This document shows positions 8,409 through 17,033 of a stretch of DNA of 43,040 nucleotides, piece after piece. Both the position numbers and the translations under genes were made by a program. Position 1 is the stretch's first letter; each line of letters starts with the position of its first letter. This stretch comes from Paludibacteraceae bacterium. GTDB taxonomy: Bacteria; Bacteroidota; Bacteroidia; Bacteroidales; Paludibacteraceae. Under the pieces are notes generated by a model. The model was given only the letters and a program-made list of their open reading frames with translations, was not told the origin of the DNA and made no database searches. The stretch is from assembly GCA_905234835.1 (NCBI GenBank), contig CAJOIZ010000031.1, positions 1 to 43,040 on the forward strand, in the 5' to 3' direction.

Positions 8409-10463
8409 TTATATTGCCGTTATTCGGTTGCCCAAAGCGTGCGATATCTGCCCTCTTATCTGCATATAATCCATCTGCTGCCGAAGCAACGATTCCTGGG
8501 TCGCGGCATCCGTCGCAGGGTTGGAAAGCAGCTGTTGCACTTCGTCAATGCGCAGATTGATAAGGTCAAACTTGAGTTCCAGCAGCACCTGCACGATGTA
8601 ACTGACCAGTTCGTCCGGCTCGTCTGTCTGCGCCTCGGTCTGTATGTTCTCCGACACGTACTGGCGGCTGAACATGCGGCTGAGCGGATAAGGGTCGGAC
8701 AGCAGATTGATTGCCAATTGGCTGACAGCGGCATCCTCGTGGAACGAGAAATACCGGTCGGGACTGAAATCAGGGTCTTGGATGTGTTGCTCATACTCGT
8801 TCATCACGCGGGCATACACTTCGTTGGTAAGGACGATGCCGTCTTGGCGGAGCTGCGAAAAGATATACTCTGCAGCCCTCATCGGAGCACCGCCGGCCTC
8901 CGCAAACAGCATCCGTTGTCCGTCGCGCAATAGCACTTGGATAAGATGGCGGAAATGCGTGTCTAATTGTGCCTGACGCTGTTGCAGTCTGCGGTCTTGC
9001 GCATTGTACATCAGCGCCGTATCTGCCTGTGCGGGAGCGGATGACTCACTCGGCGGCACTGCCTGTGTCTGTGCCACAGCCGGCGTGTCCGCACTGCCGC
9101 TCTCTGCACCCTCTTTCTTCTTCAGCTTCTCGTCGATGTAATTGCGCCGCTGACGGGTCATCACGCGGTGCAGGTCCTGCTCGCTGTTGCCCGACAGTTC
9201 GGACAGAAGTTTGAGATGCTCGCTGCGCTTGACCAATTCCGGCTCAAGGGCAATCGAATGTATGATATCGGTCAGTGCCTGCGAACGGCGGATGGGGTCA
9301 TTGCCCGCGTCGCGCAGTAGCAGGTCTGCCTTGTAGTGGATGAAGTCCGTGCTATGGGTCTGTATGTATTCGATGACCAGCGACGCGTCCATGCTATGGG
9401 CGAACTCGTCAGGGTCTTTCCCGTCGGGCAGGAGCAGCACCTGCACGTTCATACCCTCCTCTAATACCATGTCTATTCCGCGCAGGGCGGCATGAATGCC
9501 CGCTGCATCGCTGTCGTAGATGATGGTGATGTTGTCCGTGAAGCGGTGTATCAGCCGTATCTGCTCTTTGGTCAGAGCCGTGCCGCCGCTCGACACCACG
9601 TTCTGTATGCCCGACTGGTACATCGATATGACGTCCATCTGCCCCTCCACGAGGTAGCAGCGGTCCTCACGCTTGATGGCCTGCTTGGCAAGGAACATGC
9701 CGTACAGCTCGCGGGTTTTGGAGTAGATGACCGAGTCGGGCGAATTGACGTACTTGCCGGTGTTCTCTTTCTTCTTCAGTATGCGCCCCGCGAACGCCAC
9801 CGTCTTGCCGGAGACAGTGTGGATGGGGAAGATGACGCGGTCGCGGAAGCGGTCGTACAGCCGTCCGTCCTCCGACTTGCCGACTAACCCTGTGCCTATA
9901 CCCGTTTCCGTATCGTTCACCATGAAACGCTCCGCAAAGCCCTTCTTCTTTAAAGCCTCTGTCAGCGGATTGCCTTTGGCGGGACTGTACCCAAGACCGA
10001 ACTTGCGGATAGTGTCGTCCTGCAGACCGCGCTCGCGGAAATACCCCAGACCGACGGCCTTGCCTTCTGCCGTCTCCCACAGCTGCTCCGTGAACCACTT
10101 GCCCGCGAACTCATTGACCACGAACATCGACTCGCGGTTGTCCTGCCGCTGCTGCTCCTCCTGCGTCATCTCGCGGTCCTCCACAGGGATATGGTACCGC
10201 TTGGCTAACAGTTTGAGCGCATCGGGGTACGCGCACTGTTCAACCTCCATAATGAAATTGACCACGTTGCCCGCCTTGCCGCAGCCGAAGCACTTGTAGA
10301 TGCCTTTCGAGGGCGACACCGTGAAACTGCCCGTCTTCTCCGAATGGAACGGACACAGACCGATCAGGTTCGCGCCGCGCTTCTTGAGCGACACGTACTG
10401 ACCGACCACCTCCTCTATATGGGCGGCGGAGTAAATCCTGTCTATGGTGTCACGGGGTATCAT
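8409..10463 (-). CDS. dnaG: DNA primase
   Basis: DnaG makes the RNA primers for DNA replication. The 684-residue protein has the N-terminal CHC2 zinc ribbon (Cys37, His40, Cys58, Cys61), the catalytic core, and a TOPRIM domain (YLVEGQMDVISMYQSGI and IIYDSDAAG with the acidic metal ligands). A low-complexity Ala/Pro/Gln linker (about 460-490) leads to a C-terminal helical region that would contact the replicative helicase. The start at 10463 gives the expected MIPRDTIDRI opening, and a TATCTTTG element is 21 nt upstream. The gene heads the dnaG-radical SAM-DEAD-box-nucleotidase series. Confidence 0.97.
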   Translation of the reverse strand: MIPRDTIDRIYSAAHIEEVVGQYVSLKKRGANLIGLCPFHSEKTGSFTVSPSKGIYKCFGCGKAGNVVNFIMEVEQCAYPDALKLLAKRYHIPVEDREMTQEEQQRQDNRESMFVVNEFAGKWFTEQLWETAEGKAVGLGYFRERGLQDDTIRKFGLGYSPAKGNPLTEALKKKGFAERFMVNDTETGIGTGLVGKSEDGRLYDRFRDRVIFPIHTVSGKTVAFAGRILKKKENTGKYVNSPDSVIYSKTRELYGMFLAKQAIKREDRCYLVEGQMDVISMYQSGIQNVVSSGGTALTKEQIRLIHRFTDNITIIYDSDAAGIHAALRGIDMVLEEGMNVQVLLLPDGKDPDEFAHSMDASLVIEYIQTHSTDFIHYKADLLLRDAGNDPIRRSQALTDIIHSIALEPELVKRSEHLKLLSELSGNSEQDLHRVMTRQRRNYIDEKLKKKEGAESGSADTPAVAQTQAVPPSESSAPAQADTALMYNAQDRRLQQRQAQLDTHFRHLIQVLLRDGQRMLFAEAGGAPMRAAEYIFSQLRQDGIVLTNEVYARVMNEYEQHIQDPDFSPDRYFSFHEDAAVSQLAINLLSDPYPLSRMFSRQYVSENIQTEAQTDEPDELVSYIVQVLLELKFDLINLRIDEVQQLLSNPATDAATQESLLRQQMDYMQIRGQISHALGNRITAI

Positions 10464-10483
10464 GATACACTAACTTGCGACCG

Positions 10484-10491
10484 CAAAGATA
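10484..10491 (-). promoter_or_regulatory. -7 element upstream of dnaG
   Basis: TATCTTTG on the minus strand matches the Bacteroidota -7 consensus, 21 nt before the dnaG start codon. No clear -33 TTTG is seen at the usual spacing. Confidence 0.5.
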
Positions 10492-10666
10492 ATGCATTGT
10501 TTTGATAACAGGAAATTTATACGAAAAAAAAACAGACCAACCGCTAAAAAAACATAAAAAAACATGAAATCCCCAACACATAGTCCCCAACAACGCAGTA
10601 ATCCGTCAGCACAGCGGTCTGTCAGCGAAGCGATCCAACAGCGACCAAACAGCAAGCAACTACGGC

Positions 10667-10743
10667 AACGACACGACAACGACACGGCAACGACACGACA
10701 ACGACACGATAACGAGTCGATAACGAGTCGATAACGACACGAT
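10667..10743. repeat. Tandem repeat, 11-bp unit, seven copies
   Basis: Seven units AACGACACG plus two bases (AC, GC or AT) start every 11 bp at 10667, 10678, 10689, 10700, 10711, 10722 and 10733. Two units read AACGAGTCG. The array ends about 58 bp past the ribD stop codon (minus strand). More degenerate copies may extend to the left. Confidence 0.9.
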
Positions 10744-10800
10744 GGATTAAGCATACTACACCGAAGCCCCATCGTACGACGAAGCCTGTGTCTCAATTCC

Positions 10801-11802
10801 TTAAAGTGTGTAAAGCAGATGCCCTTCGATACGCCCTTGCGGACGAAGTGGCAGTTGCACGGCGGGAGCAGGCACGCCGTCGCCTATACGAAGCGGAGCC
10901 ACCTCAATATGCATCTCGTCCCAAACGCCTGATTCAATGATTGTTTCGAGCCACACTCTGCCACCTTCCACTAACAGAGAGTGGATGCCCCGCGAAGCCA
11001 AGTCGTTCAGAATGTACGACCATTCCGTATCCTGCTCATAGACAATCGTTTCGCTGTCGCAGGAGAAAAGGCGGAAATCACGCGGCACGGCATGATGTCT
11101 GTCGGGCAGCACGCGTATGGGATTGCGACCCGACCAACGGGTGGTCTGCAGGCGCGGATTATCCAGAAGGGCGGTACGCGTACCAACCATAATCGCCATA
11201 TTCTCAGCACGCATCTGGTGAACCAACTGCTTTGTCACCGCATTGGAGATGACTAACGGACCGTTTCCGGCGGCATCCCGTTTGTAGTCTAAGAAACCGT
11301 CCTCCGTCTGCGCCCACTTCAAGATAACGTATGGACGGTGCTGCTCATGGAGACAGATAAACCGCTTGTTCAGCGCCCGACACTCTTCCCGTAGCACACC
11401 TGTCACCACCTCTATGCCGGCTTCTTGCAGCATCTTCACGCCCCTGCCGCTTACCTTTTCATTAGGGTCTAAACAGCCTACTACAACGCGGGGAATACGC
11501 TTCTCTATCAGCAGTTTGGCGCATGGAGGTGTCTTCCCGTAGTGGCTGCATGGCTCTAAGCTGACGTACAGCGTGCAATCCTCAAACGAGTGTACACCGT
11601 TCTCTTCCGCTCTCCGAAGGCAATTCACCTCGGCGTGTGGACCTCCGAACGCCTCATGCCAGCCTTCAGCCACGATTGCGTCGCCGCTAACCAGAACGGC
11701 ACCCACCATGGGATTGGGAGCAACGTAGTACTCGCCTAACCGTGCTAACTGCAAACAGCGGCGCATGTATCGCTCATGGGTCATCATGGTTCCAAATATC
11801 AT
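10801..11802 (-). CDS. ribD: Bifunctional riboflavin biosynthesis deaminase/reductase
   Basis: RibD deaminates the pyrimidine product of GTP cyclohydrolase II and then reduces its ribose. The 333-residue protein has the N-terminal deaminase domain with the zinc site HAE (His56, Glu58) and Cys85/Cys94 in EPCSHYGKTPPC. The C-terminal reductase domain has ILKWAQTEDG, MVGTRTALLDNPRL and LLVEGG. The start at 11802 overlaps the ruvC stop by four bases (ATGA), so the two are translationally coupled. A start at the next Met-Met (residues 6-7) is also possible. No other rib genes are in the window. Confidence 0.96.
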   Translation of the reverse strand: MIFGTMMTHERYMRRCLQLARLGEYYVAPNPMVGAVLVSGDAIVAEGWHEAFGGPHAEVNCLRRAEENGVHSFEDCTLYVSLEPCSHYGKTPPCAKLLIEKRIPRVVVGCLDPNEKVSGRGVKMLQEAGIEVVTGVLREECRALNKRFICLHEQHRPYVILKWAQTEDGFLDYKRDAAGNGPLVISNAVTKQLVHQMRAENMAIMVGTRTALLDNPRLQTTRWSGRNPIRVLPDRHHAVPRDFRLFSCDSETIVYEQDTEWSYILNDLASRGIHSLLVEGGRVWLETIIESGVWDEMHIEVAPLRIGDGVPAPAVQLPLRPQGRIEGHLLYTL

Positions 11803-12440
11803 TTGCGGTTCGCTAAAGCAGCCATCAGCTGCTGGTTAGGCGTGGATGCGGATGACGATACCAGTCCGCGCTGTTTGGCGTACTGGGTCCAGTTCTTCGC
11901 CCCGTGTTCAGGAGAGAATGGCAGTCCGAGTTGAAGGAAATGGCAATAGGCAATGGCGAGCGCATCGGTTGCGTCCAACGGCGTGCCGTCTGACAACCTG
12001 TTACCGTCCACCTGCACATCTAATTTGAGAAAACGCACCAGCATATCCGCTACCTGTTGCTTGGTCGAATGACCGTTGCCCGTAATGGCCATCTTGATTT
12101 TCATTGGCGAATACTCATAGACGGGAATATCCTTGCTCAACGCGGCGGCTATCGCTACGCCTTGCGCATGAACAATCTTAATCATCGTTTGCGGATTCTT
12201 GTCAACGAACTGCGTCTCGATGGCAAGACAGGTAGGATGGTGTTTCTCTATCAGTTCCTGCACGAAGAAGAACTCTTTCTGGAGCCGTGCGTACTGGTCA
12301 TCGGTCTTGCGCACATCAAGAACATCGAACAGAAGGGTATCAGTGTGTTGCCCCTCCGTATCGAGAAGGGCATAACCCATTAGGAGTGTCCCGGGGTCAA
12401 TACCGAGGATGCGGTGCCGTTTGACCAGACTGTCCTGCAT
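11799..12440 (-). CDS. ruvC: Holliday junction resolvase RuvC
   Basis: RuvC is the endonuclease that cuts Holliday junctions in recombinational repair. The 213-residue protein has the four acidic catalytic residues in order: Asp15 (GIDPG), Glu75 (AIETQFV), and Asp156 and Asp159 (DATDALAIAYCH). The MKIKMAITGNGHSTKQQV stretch is typical of the family. It has a C-terminal extension of about 25 residues compared with the shorter proteobacterial enzyme. It starts one base after the DivIC-like gene ends and overlaps ribD by four bases. ruvA and ruvB are not in the window. Confidence 0.96.
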   Translation of the reverse strand: MQDSLVKRHRILGIDPGTLLMGYALLDTEGQHTDTLLFDVLDVRKTDDQYARLQKEFFFVQELIEKHHPTCLAIETQFVDKNPQTMIKIVHAQGVAIAAALSKDIPVYEYSPMKIKMAITGNGHSTKQQVADMLVRFLKLDVQVDGNRLSDGTPLDATDALAIAYCHFLQLGLPFSPEHGAKNWTQYAKQRGLVSSSASTPNQQLMAALANRK

Positions 12441-12441
12441 A

Positions 12442-12753
12442 TCATTTGCCGATCAGATAGACATCCTCGTTGTCGGTATGCATATAGTAATGCTCACGGG
12501 CAAAGCGTTCAAGTGAGTCGGTATTGCCCATCGTACGGATCTCGCGATGGCACTCGTCTATCTGCTTGCGGGTACGTTCTATCTGTGCCTGCGTTTGACG
12601 TATCTTGCGACCACGCTCAAAAGAACTGATGAAACCTTTCTCACCGGAAAACAGCACGATTAGAACGAACACAACAATCACGATTACGTACTTGTTGAAT
12701 ACCCAACGCATCCACTTCGGATGCTGATTATCTTGTGTATTAAAATCTTTCAT
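12442..12753 (-). CDS. DivIC/FtsB-family septum formation protein
   Basis: The small protein (103 residues) has a short cytoplasmic N-terminus, one membrane segment at about 21-36 (KYVIVIVVFVLIVLF), a coiled coil at about 45-75 and a C-terminal segment (LERFAREHYYMHTDNEDVYLI). This is the standard plan of DivIC/FtsB proteins. They join FtsL and FtsQ in the divisome and help activate septal wall synthesis. The gene lies between sufB (18 nt away) and ruvC (1 nt away). Confidence 0.9.
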   Translation of the reverse strand: MKDFNTQDNQHPKWMRWVFNKYVIVIVVFVLIVLFSGEKGFISSFERGRKIRQTQAQIERTRKQIDECHREIRTMGNTDSLERFAREHYYMHTDNEDVYLIGK

Positions 12754-12771
12754 AAATCTGTTATTATGTCG

Positions 12772-14232
12772 TTATCCAACGCTGCCTTCCAAGCTTACTT
12801 GCAGTAGTTTCTGTGCCTCAACGGCGAACTCCATCGGCAGTTTGTCCATTACCTGCTTGGCATATCCGTTCACTATCAGCCCGACGGCATCCTCCTCTCC
12901 GATGCCCCGTTGGCGGCAGTAGAACAACTGGTCCTCTGATATCTTCGAGGTGGTTGCCTCGTGTTCGACTACCGCTGTCGGATTGGCTATCTGTATGTCG
13001 GGGAACGTATGCGCACCGCACTGGTCGCCTAATAGTAACGAGTCGCACTGACTGTAGTTCCGTGCACCTGTAGCACGGCTGCCAACTTTTACCAAACCCC
13101 TGTAGGCATTCTGACTACGACCGGCGGATATGCCTTTGCTGATGATACGCGAACGGGTGTTTTTGCCTAAATGAATCATCTTGGTACCCGTGTCTGCCTG
13201 TTGGAAATTGTTGGTAACAGCCACCGAATAGAACTCCGCCGTCGAGTTATCACCTTTCAGTATGCAGCTCGGATACTTCCATGTGATGGCTGAACCCGTC
13301 TCTACTTGCGTCCAACTCAGACGCGCATTCTCGTGCGTAATGCCGCGCTTGGTCACAAAGTTGTATATGCCTCCTTTACCGTCCTTGTCGCCCGGGTACC
13401 AGTTCTGTACGGTGGAGTACTTGACTTCGCCGTCCTTATGGACAATAATCTCCACGATAGCGGCGTGCAACTGGTTCTCGTCACGACGCGGAGCGGTACA
13501 GCCCTCCAAGTAAGACAAGTAGCCTCCCTCGTCACATATCAGCAGCGTACGCTCGAATTGCCCCGTCTGACCCGCATTGATGCGGAAGTATGTGCTGAGC
13601 TCCATCGGACAATGCACTCCCTTGGGGATATAGACGAACGACCCGTCCGAGAACACAGCCGAATTGAGGGCGGCGTAGAAGTTGTCCGAATACGGCACTA
13701 CCGACCCGAGGTACTTCTGCACCAGTTCAGGATAGTGTTGCACTGCCTCACTGATAGAGCAGAACAATATTCCCTGCCGCATTAGCGTCTCGCGGAAGGT
13801 AGTCTTCACGGACACTGAGTCCATCACAGCATCCACCGCCACGTTGCCTGCTAATGCCTCTCTTTCCTCCAACGGGATGCCCAGTTTATCGAACGTCTTC
13901 ATCACCTCTGGGTCTATCTCTTTCTTCTCGCTGGAGTCTGCTGACGTCTTCGGTGCGGCATAGTAGGATATGGCTTGGAAATCAATATCGGGAATGGTCA
14001 GATGCGCCCACGTTGGCGGTGTCATCTGCACCCACTTGCGGTAGGCTTTCAACCGGAACTGAAGCAGCCACTCAGGCTCGTTCTTCTTTCTGGAAATCAA
14101 ACGGACAACCTCCTCGCTTAGTCCGCGAGGGATAACCTCTGTCTCTACGTTAGTAGTGAACCCGTAGGCGTATTCGTTGTCCGTTAGTTGCTGTATATCC
14201 GGCTTCATAAGTTGCTGTATATCCGGCTTCAT
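12772..14232 (-). CDS. sufB: Fe-S cluster assembly scaffold protein SufB
   Basis: SufB is the scaffold subunit of the SUF complex (SufBCD), on which cysteine-derived sulfur and iron are built into Fe-S clusters. From 14232 the protein has 486 residues, as expected for the family, with [20 protein letters not shown] and [21 protein letters not shown] regions and a C-terminal [21 protein letters not shown]. The open frame extends upstream to 14340, but that part runs through tRNA-Cys. The true start is therefore 14232 or 14208: a 24-bp duplication gives MKPDIQQL twice. sufC and sufD do not follow, whereas SUF genes are commonly clustered. A hairpin lies between the tRNA and the gene. Confidence 0.95.
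   Translation of the reverse strand: MKPDIQQLMKPDIQQLTDNEYAYGFTTNVETEVIPRGLSEEVVRLISRKKNEPEWLLQFRLKAYRKWVQMTPPTWAHLTIPDIDFQAISYYAAPKTSADSSEKKEIDPEVMKTFDKLGIPLEEREALAGNVAVDAVMDSVSVKTTFRETLMRQGILFCSISEAVQHYPELVQKYLGSVVPYSDNFYAALNSAVFSDGSFVYIPKGVHCPMELSTYFRINAGQTGQFERTLLICDEGGYLSYLEGCTAPRRDENQLHAAIVEIIVHKDGEVKYSTVQNWYPGDKDGKGGIYNFVTKRGITHENARLSWTQVETGSAITWKYPSCILKGDNSTAEFYSVAVTNNFQQADTGTKMIHLGKNTRSRIISKGISAGRSQNAYRGLVKVGSRATGARNYSQCDSLLLGDQCGAHTFPDIQIANPTAVVEHEATTSKISEDQLFYCRQRGIGEEDAVGLIVNGYAKQVMDKLPMEFAVEAQKLLQVSLEGSVG
14185..14232 (-). repeat. 24-bp tandem duplication at the sufB start
   Basis: Copies 14232-14209 and 14208-14185 (minus strand) differ at one base of 24. Each encodes MKPDIQQL and begins with an ATG, so sufB has two in-frame start codons in identical surroundings. 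Confidence 0.95.
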
Positions 14233-14241
14233 AATAACAAC

Positions 14242-14270
14242 GAATCGAAACCATTGAGTGGTTCCGATTC
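14242..14270 (-). terminator. Hairpin between tRNA-Cys and sufB
   Basis: A 12-bp stem (14242-14253 with 14259-14270, one G-T pair) encloses a 5-nt loop. On the minus strand it is followed by GTTGTTATT and then the sufB ATG. It could end the tRNA transcript, act as an attenuator, or be a processing signal. The U tract is weak. Confidence 0.6.
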
Positions 14271-14272
14271 TT

Positions 14273-14346
14273 TGGAGGTACCTAGCAGATTCGAACCGCT
14301 GTCCCCGGTTTTGCAGACCGGTCCCTAACCACTCGGGCAAGGTACC
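14273..14346 (-). tRNA. tRNA-Cys (GCA)
   Basis: The cloverleaf is complete on the minus strand. The acceptor stem GGTACCT pairs with AGGTACC. The anticodon stem CCGGT/ACCGG holds loop CTGCAAA (anticodon GCA), and the T loop is TTCGAAT. Discriminator T is followed by CCA in the genome. A consensus promoter lies upstream at 14392-14423. Confidence 0.96.
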
Positions 14347-14391
14347 CTATCTGTTTTCGGAGAAAAACACTTTTCTCACCGAAAGCGACCG

Positions 14392-14423
14392 CAAAAGTAC
14401 GGCATCTTTTTCAACTGACCAAA
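14392..14423 (-). promoter_or_regulatory. Promoter of tRNA-Cys (and probably sufB)
   Basis: On the minus strand TTTG (14423-14420), a 20-bp spacer and TACTTTTG (14399-14392) match the consensus. Initiation near 14385 would give a leader of about 39 nt before the tRNA. No separate promoter is visible between the tRNA and sufB. Confidence 0.75.
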
Positions 14424-14428
14424 TTTTT

Positions 14429-14459
14429 TTTGCATTTTGCTTCTTTTATTTTACTTTTG
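14429..14459 (+). promoter_or_regulatory. Promoter of the amidase-recJ operon
   Basis: TTTG (14429-14432), a 19-bp spacer and TACTTTTG (14452-14459) match the consensus. Transcription would begin near 14466, about 22 nt before the start codon at 14488. It is back to back with the tRNA-Cys promoter, with -33 boxes five bases apart. Confidence 0.75.
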
Positions 14460-14487
14460 CGGGCTTATTATTGATAACAACACACTC

Positions 14488-15300
14488 ATGTTCCGTGTAG
14501 CCATTCTCCAGTACCCCATTGTCTGGGCGGACAAGGAAACCAACCTCCGCGCGGCCGTCCGACGAATCAAACGCCTTAAAGGGAAAGCCGACCTCGCTCT
14601 CCTGCCCGAGATGTTCACCACCGGCTTCTGTACCGACCGTCCCGAACTGGCGGAGACAACCGACGGACGCACGATGCAGACCCTCCAGCGTACAGCCGAC
14701 GAGACAGGGGTCGCCGTCTGCGGGTCGTTCATCTGCGAGGAGATAACCACCACCCGCCTCAACGATACCGAACAAGAGCAAAAAACGCTCTACAACCGGG
14801 GATTCTTCCTCCGCCCCAATGACAAGCCTACATTCGTGGACAAGGCGCACCTCTATGCCCACAGCCACGAGGACCGTTTCTTCACGGCGGGCAATGACCG
14901 GACGATATTCGAGTACAAAGGTGTCCGTATGCGGCTGATTATCTGCTACGACCTGCGCTTCCCCCTCTGGGCGCGCAACGATATGGACCACCCCTACGAC
15001 CTGCTCCTCATCTCCGCCAACTGGCCCGAGATACGCATACAGTACTGGGATGCGCTCATCGCCGCGAGAGGCACGGAGAACCAGTGCTATATATGCGGTG
15101 CCAACCCTGTGGGGGATGACGGGATAGGCCTCCACTACAACGGGCACTCCGTCGCCTACGACACCCGTCTCACCCCCCTCGTCCGTTTCCCCGACAACGC
15201 GCAGGGCACTAAGATTGCAGAGTTTGATATTGACAAGTTGCACCATTTCCGCGAGGCGCTTCCCCTGTGGAAGGACGCTGACCGTTTCCGCCTCCTATGA
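14488..15300 (+). CDS. Nitrilase-family amidase (omega-amidase, YafV-like)
   Basis: From the ATG at 14488 the protein has 270 residues. The nitrilase catalytic triad is present as Glu41 (LLPEMFTTGF), Lys119 (FVDKAHLYAHS) and Cys153 (LIICYDLRFP). The YDLRFP and GFCTD surroundings fit the omega-amidase/YafV group, which hydrolyses 2-oxoglutaramate and similar omega-amides in transamination repair. The longer frame back to 14437 would start inside the promoter, so I reject it. The stop overlaps the recJ start by four bases (ATGA). Specificity is inferred. Confidence 0.92.
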   Translation: MFRVAILQYPIVWADKETNLRAAVRRIKRLKGKADLALLPEMFTTGFCTDRPELAETTDGRTMQTLQRTADETGVAVCGSFICEEITTTRLNDTEQEQKTLYNRGFFLRPNDKPTFVDKAHLYAHSHEDRFFTAGNDRTIFEYKGVRMRLIICYDLRFPLWARNDMDHPYDLLLISANWPEIRIQYWDALIAARGTENQCYICGANPVGDDGIGLHYNGHSVAYDTRLTPLVRFPDNAQGTKIAEFDIDKLHHFREALPLWKDADRFRLL

Positions 15301-17033
15301 ACGCGCAGTGGGATATATGGCAGCCTGACGGGCAACAGCTTGCGCTCTGTTCGCAACTCGCTTCCGAACTGAATATCAGCCTCGCCTCGGCCCGTCTGCT
15401 GGTCTTTCGCGGCATAACCTCCGCCGACGCGGCACGCGCATACATCCGCCCGTCTCTCAGTCAGCAGCACGACCCGATGCTCATGCGCGACATGGACAAG
15501 GCGGTCGAACGCCTCTCACGCGCCGTCAGCCATCAGGAACGTGTCCTCATCTACGGCGACTACGACGTGGACGGCACCACGGCGGTGGCGCTCGTCTATC
15601 GCATCCTGCGCCCCTATATGAACGACCTGTTCTTCTATATCCCCGACCGCTACACCGAGGGTTACGGTATCTCCTTCAAGGGAGTGGACTACGCCATTGA
15701 GCATGAGTGCACCCTCATCATCGCCCTCGACTGCGGCATCAAGGAGACGGACAAGGCGGAATACGCCGCCAGGCACGGTATCGATATGATTATCTGCGAC
15801 CACCACACCCCGGGCGACACCATCCCTGATGCGGTGGCGGTCCTCAATATCCAGCGCAAGGACTGCCCCTATCCCTACAAAGGCTTGTCCGGCTGCGGCG
15901 TGGGCTACAAGCTCATGCAGGCGTGGCTGCGCAGCGAAGGCAGGGACGAGGCGCAGCTCCTGCCTGTCCTCCAACTGCTCGCCATGTCCATCGCATCCGA
16001 CATCATGCCCCTCACCGATGAGAACCGCGTGCTGGCGTACTACGGACTGCAGGGGATGAATCGGCATCCGCTGACGGGCGTGCGGTGCCTGTGCGAGGTG
16101 GCGGGGATAGCAGGACAGCCGGTCACGATGACCGACCTGCAGTTCAAGATAGGCCCCCGCATCAACGCCAGCGGACGCATACGCTCCGGCGCGGAAGCCG
16201 TCGCGCTCCTCATCACCGATGATGAGGCGGTGGCGCGGGAGAAAGCCGCAGCCATCAACACCTACAACGCCGAGCGGCGCGAGTTCCAGGACACAGTGGC
16301 GAACGAGGCGCTTGAGATGCTGGATAAGGACCCTGACAACGCCAGCCGCCATATCACCATCGTCTATTCGCCCGCATGGAACAAAGGCGTAGTTGGCATT
16401 GCCGCCTCCCGCTTGATTGAGACCTACTACCGCCCGACCATCGTACTCACCGCCTCCGACAACGGACTCATCTCCGGTTCGGCGCGCTCCGTCGCGGGCT
16501 ACAATATCTACGAGGCGATCAACTCGTGCAGTGACCTGCTCATACACTTCGGCGGACACGCCTTTGCCGCCGGCATCACCCTTCCGCCGGACAGACTGGA
16601 CGAGTTCCGCCGCCGGATGGAGGACTATGTGGCGCGCACCATCCTGCCCGAGCAGCGGCAGCCCGTCATCGCCATCGAGCAGGAGATACGCCTCGGCGAC
16701 ATCACCCGGCAGTTCTACAACGTCATCCGCCACCTTGAGCCTTTCGGTCCCGACAACCCCCGTCCCGTCTTCGTCTCTCGCGGCTTGATTAACAACCGCT
16801 ACACGCGGCGTGTCGGCAAGGGCGACCATCTGCACGTGGACCTGACGGACAAGCAGGTCGCTATCGAGGGCATCGCTTTTGGCAAAGGCGACTGGGCGCC
16901 GCACCTTCAGAACGGCAACCCCGTGGATGTCTGCTACACGCTCGAGGAGAACACCTTCAACAACCACACCACTCTCCAGATGCGCGTGCAGGACATCAAA
17001 GATCCATCCTCTTCCATAAATAATCCCGTTTAA
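15297..17033 (+). CDS. recJ: Single-stranded-DNA-specific exonuclease RecJ
   Basis: RecJ is the 5'-3' single-strand exonuclease used in recombination and mismatch repair. The 578-residue protein shows the DHH-family motifs: GDYDVDGTTAVAL (Asp88, Asp90, Asp92), ALDCG (Asp145) and ICDHHTPG (Asp168, His169, His170). The DHHA1 part has SGSARSV and HFGGHAFAAGITL. The C-terminal OB-type domain ends in MRVQDI. Length is normal. It is coupled to the amidase by an ATGA overlap. Its stop codon lies inside the first unit of a 22-bp tandem repeat. Confidence 0.96.
   Translation: MNAQWDIWQPDGQQLALCSQLASELNISLASARLLVFRGITSADAARAYIRPSLSQQHDPMLMRDMDKAVERLSRAVSHQERVLIYGDYDVDGTTAVALVYRILRPYMNDLFFYIPDRYTEGYGISFKGVDYAIEHECTLIIALDCGIKETDKAEYAARHGIDMIICDHHTPGDTIPDAVAVLNIQRKDCPYPYKGLSGCGVGYKLMQAWLRSEGRDEAQLLPVLQLLAMSIASDIMPLTDENRVLAYYGLQGMNRHPLTGVRCLCEVAGIAGQPVTMTDLQFKIGPRINASGRIRSGAEAVALLITDDEAVAREKAAAINTYNAERREFQDTVANEALEMLDKDPDNASRHITIVYSPAWNKGVVGIAASRLIETYYRPTIVLTASDNGLISGSARSVAGYNIYEAINSCSDLLIHFGGHAFAAGITLPPDRLDEFRRRMEDYVARTILPEQRQPVIAIEQEIRLGDITRQFYNVIRHLEPFGPDNPRPVFVSRGLINNRYTRRVGKGDHLHVDLTDKQVAIEGIAFGKGDWAPHLQNGNPVDVCYTLEENTFNNHTTLQMRVQDIKDPSSSINNPV

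Larger units (their letters stand above)
10464..10800. other. Intergenic region between ribD and dnaG
   Basis: No convincing gene lies in these 337 bases. They hold the dnaG promoter element, an A-rich stretch (10521-10565), a stretch rich in short CAAC/CGA words and the 11-bp tandem repeat at 10667-10743. The minus-strand open frame of 108 codons across it is repetitive and rich in Cys and Arg, and I reject it as a gene. Confidence 0.6.

Noticed and set aside
10470..10796. Minus-strand 108-codon frame between ribD and dnaG
   Set aside because: It consists of repeat-derived Cys/Arg/Ser-rich sequence and runs through the dnaG promoter.
14233..14340. Upstream extension of the sufB frame ([14 protein letters not shown]...)
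   Set aside because: These codons are the sequence of tRNA-Cys and its 3' hairpin. The family's N-terminus begins at 14232 or 14208.
14437..14487. Longer start of the nitrilase-family protein
   Set aside because: The extra codons overlap the -7 box and precede the likely transcription start. Nitrilases of this group start near the FRVAILQ strand.
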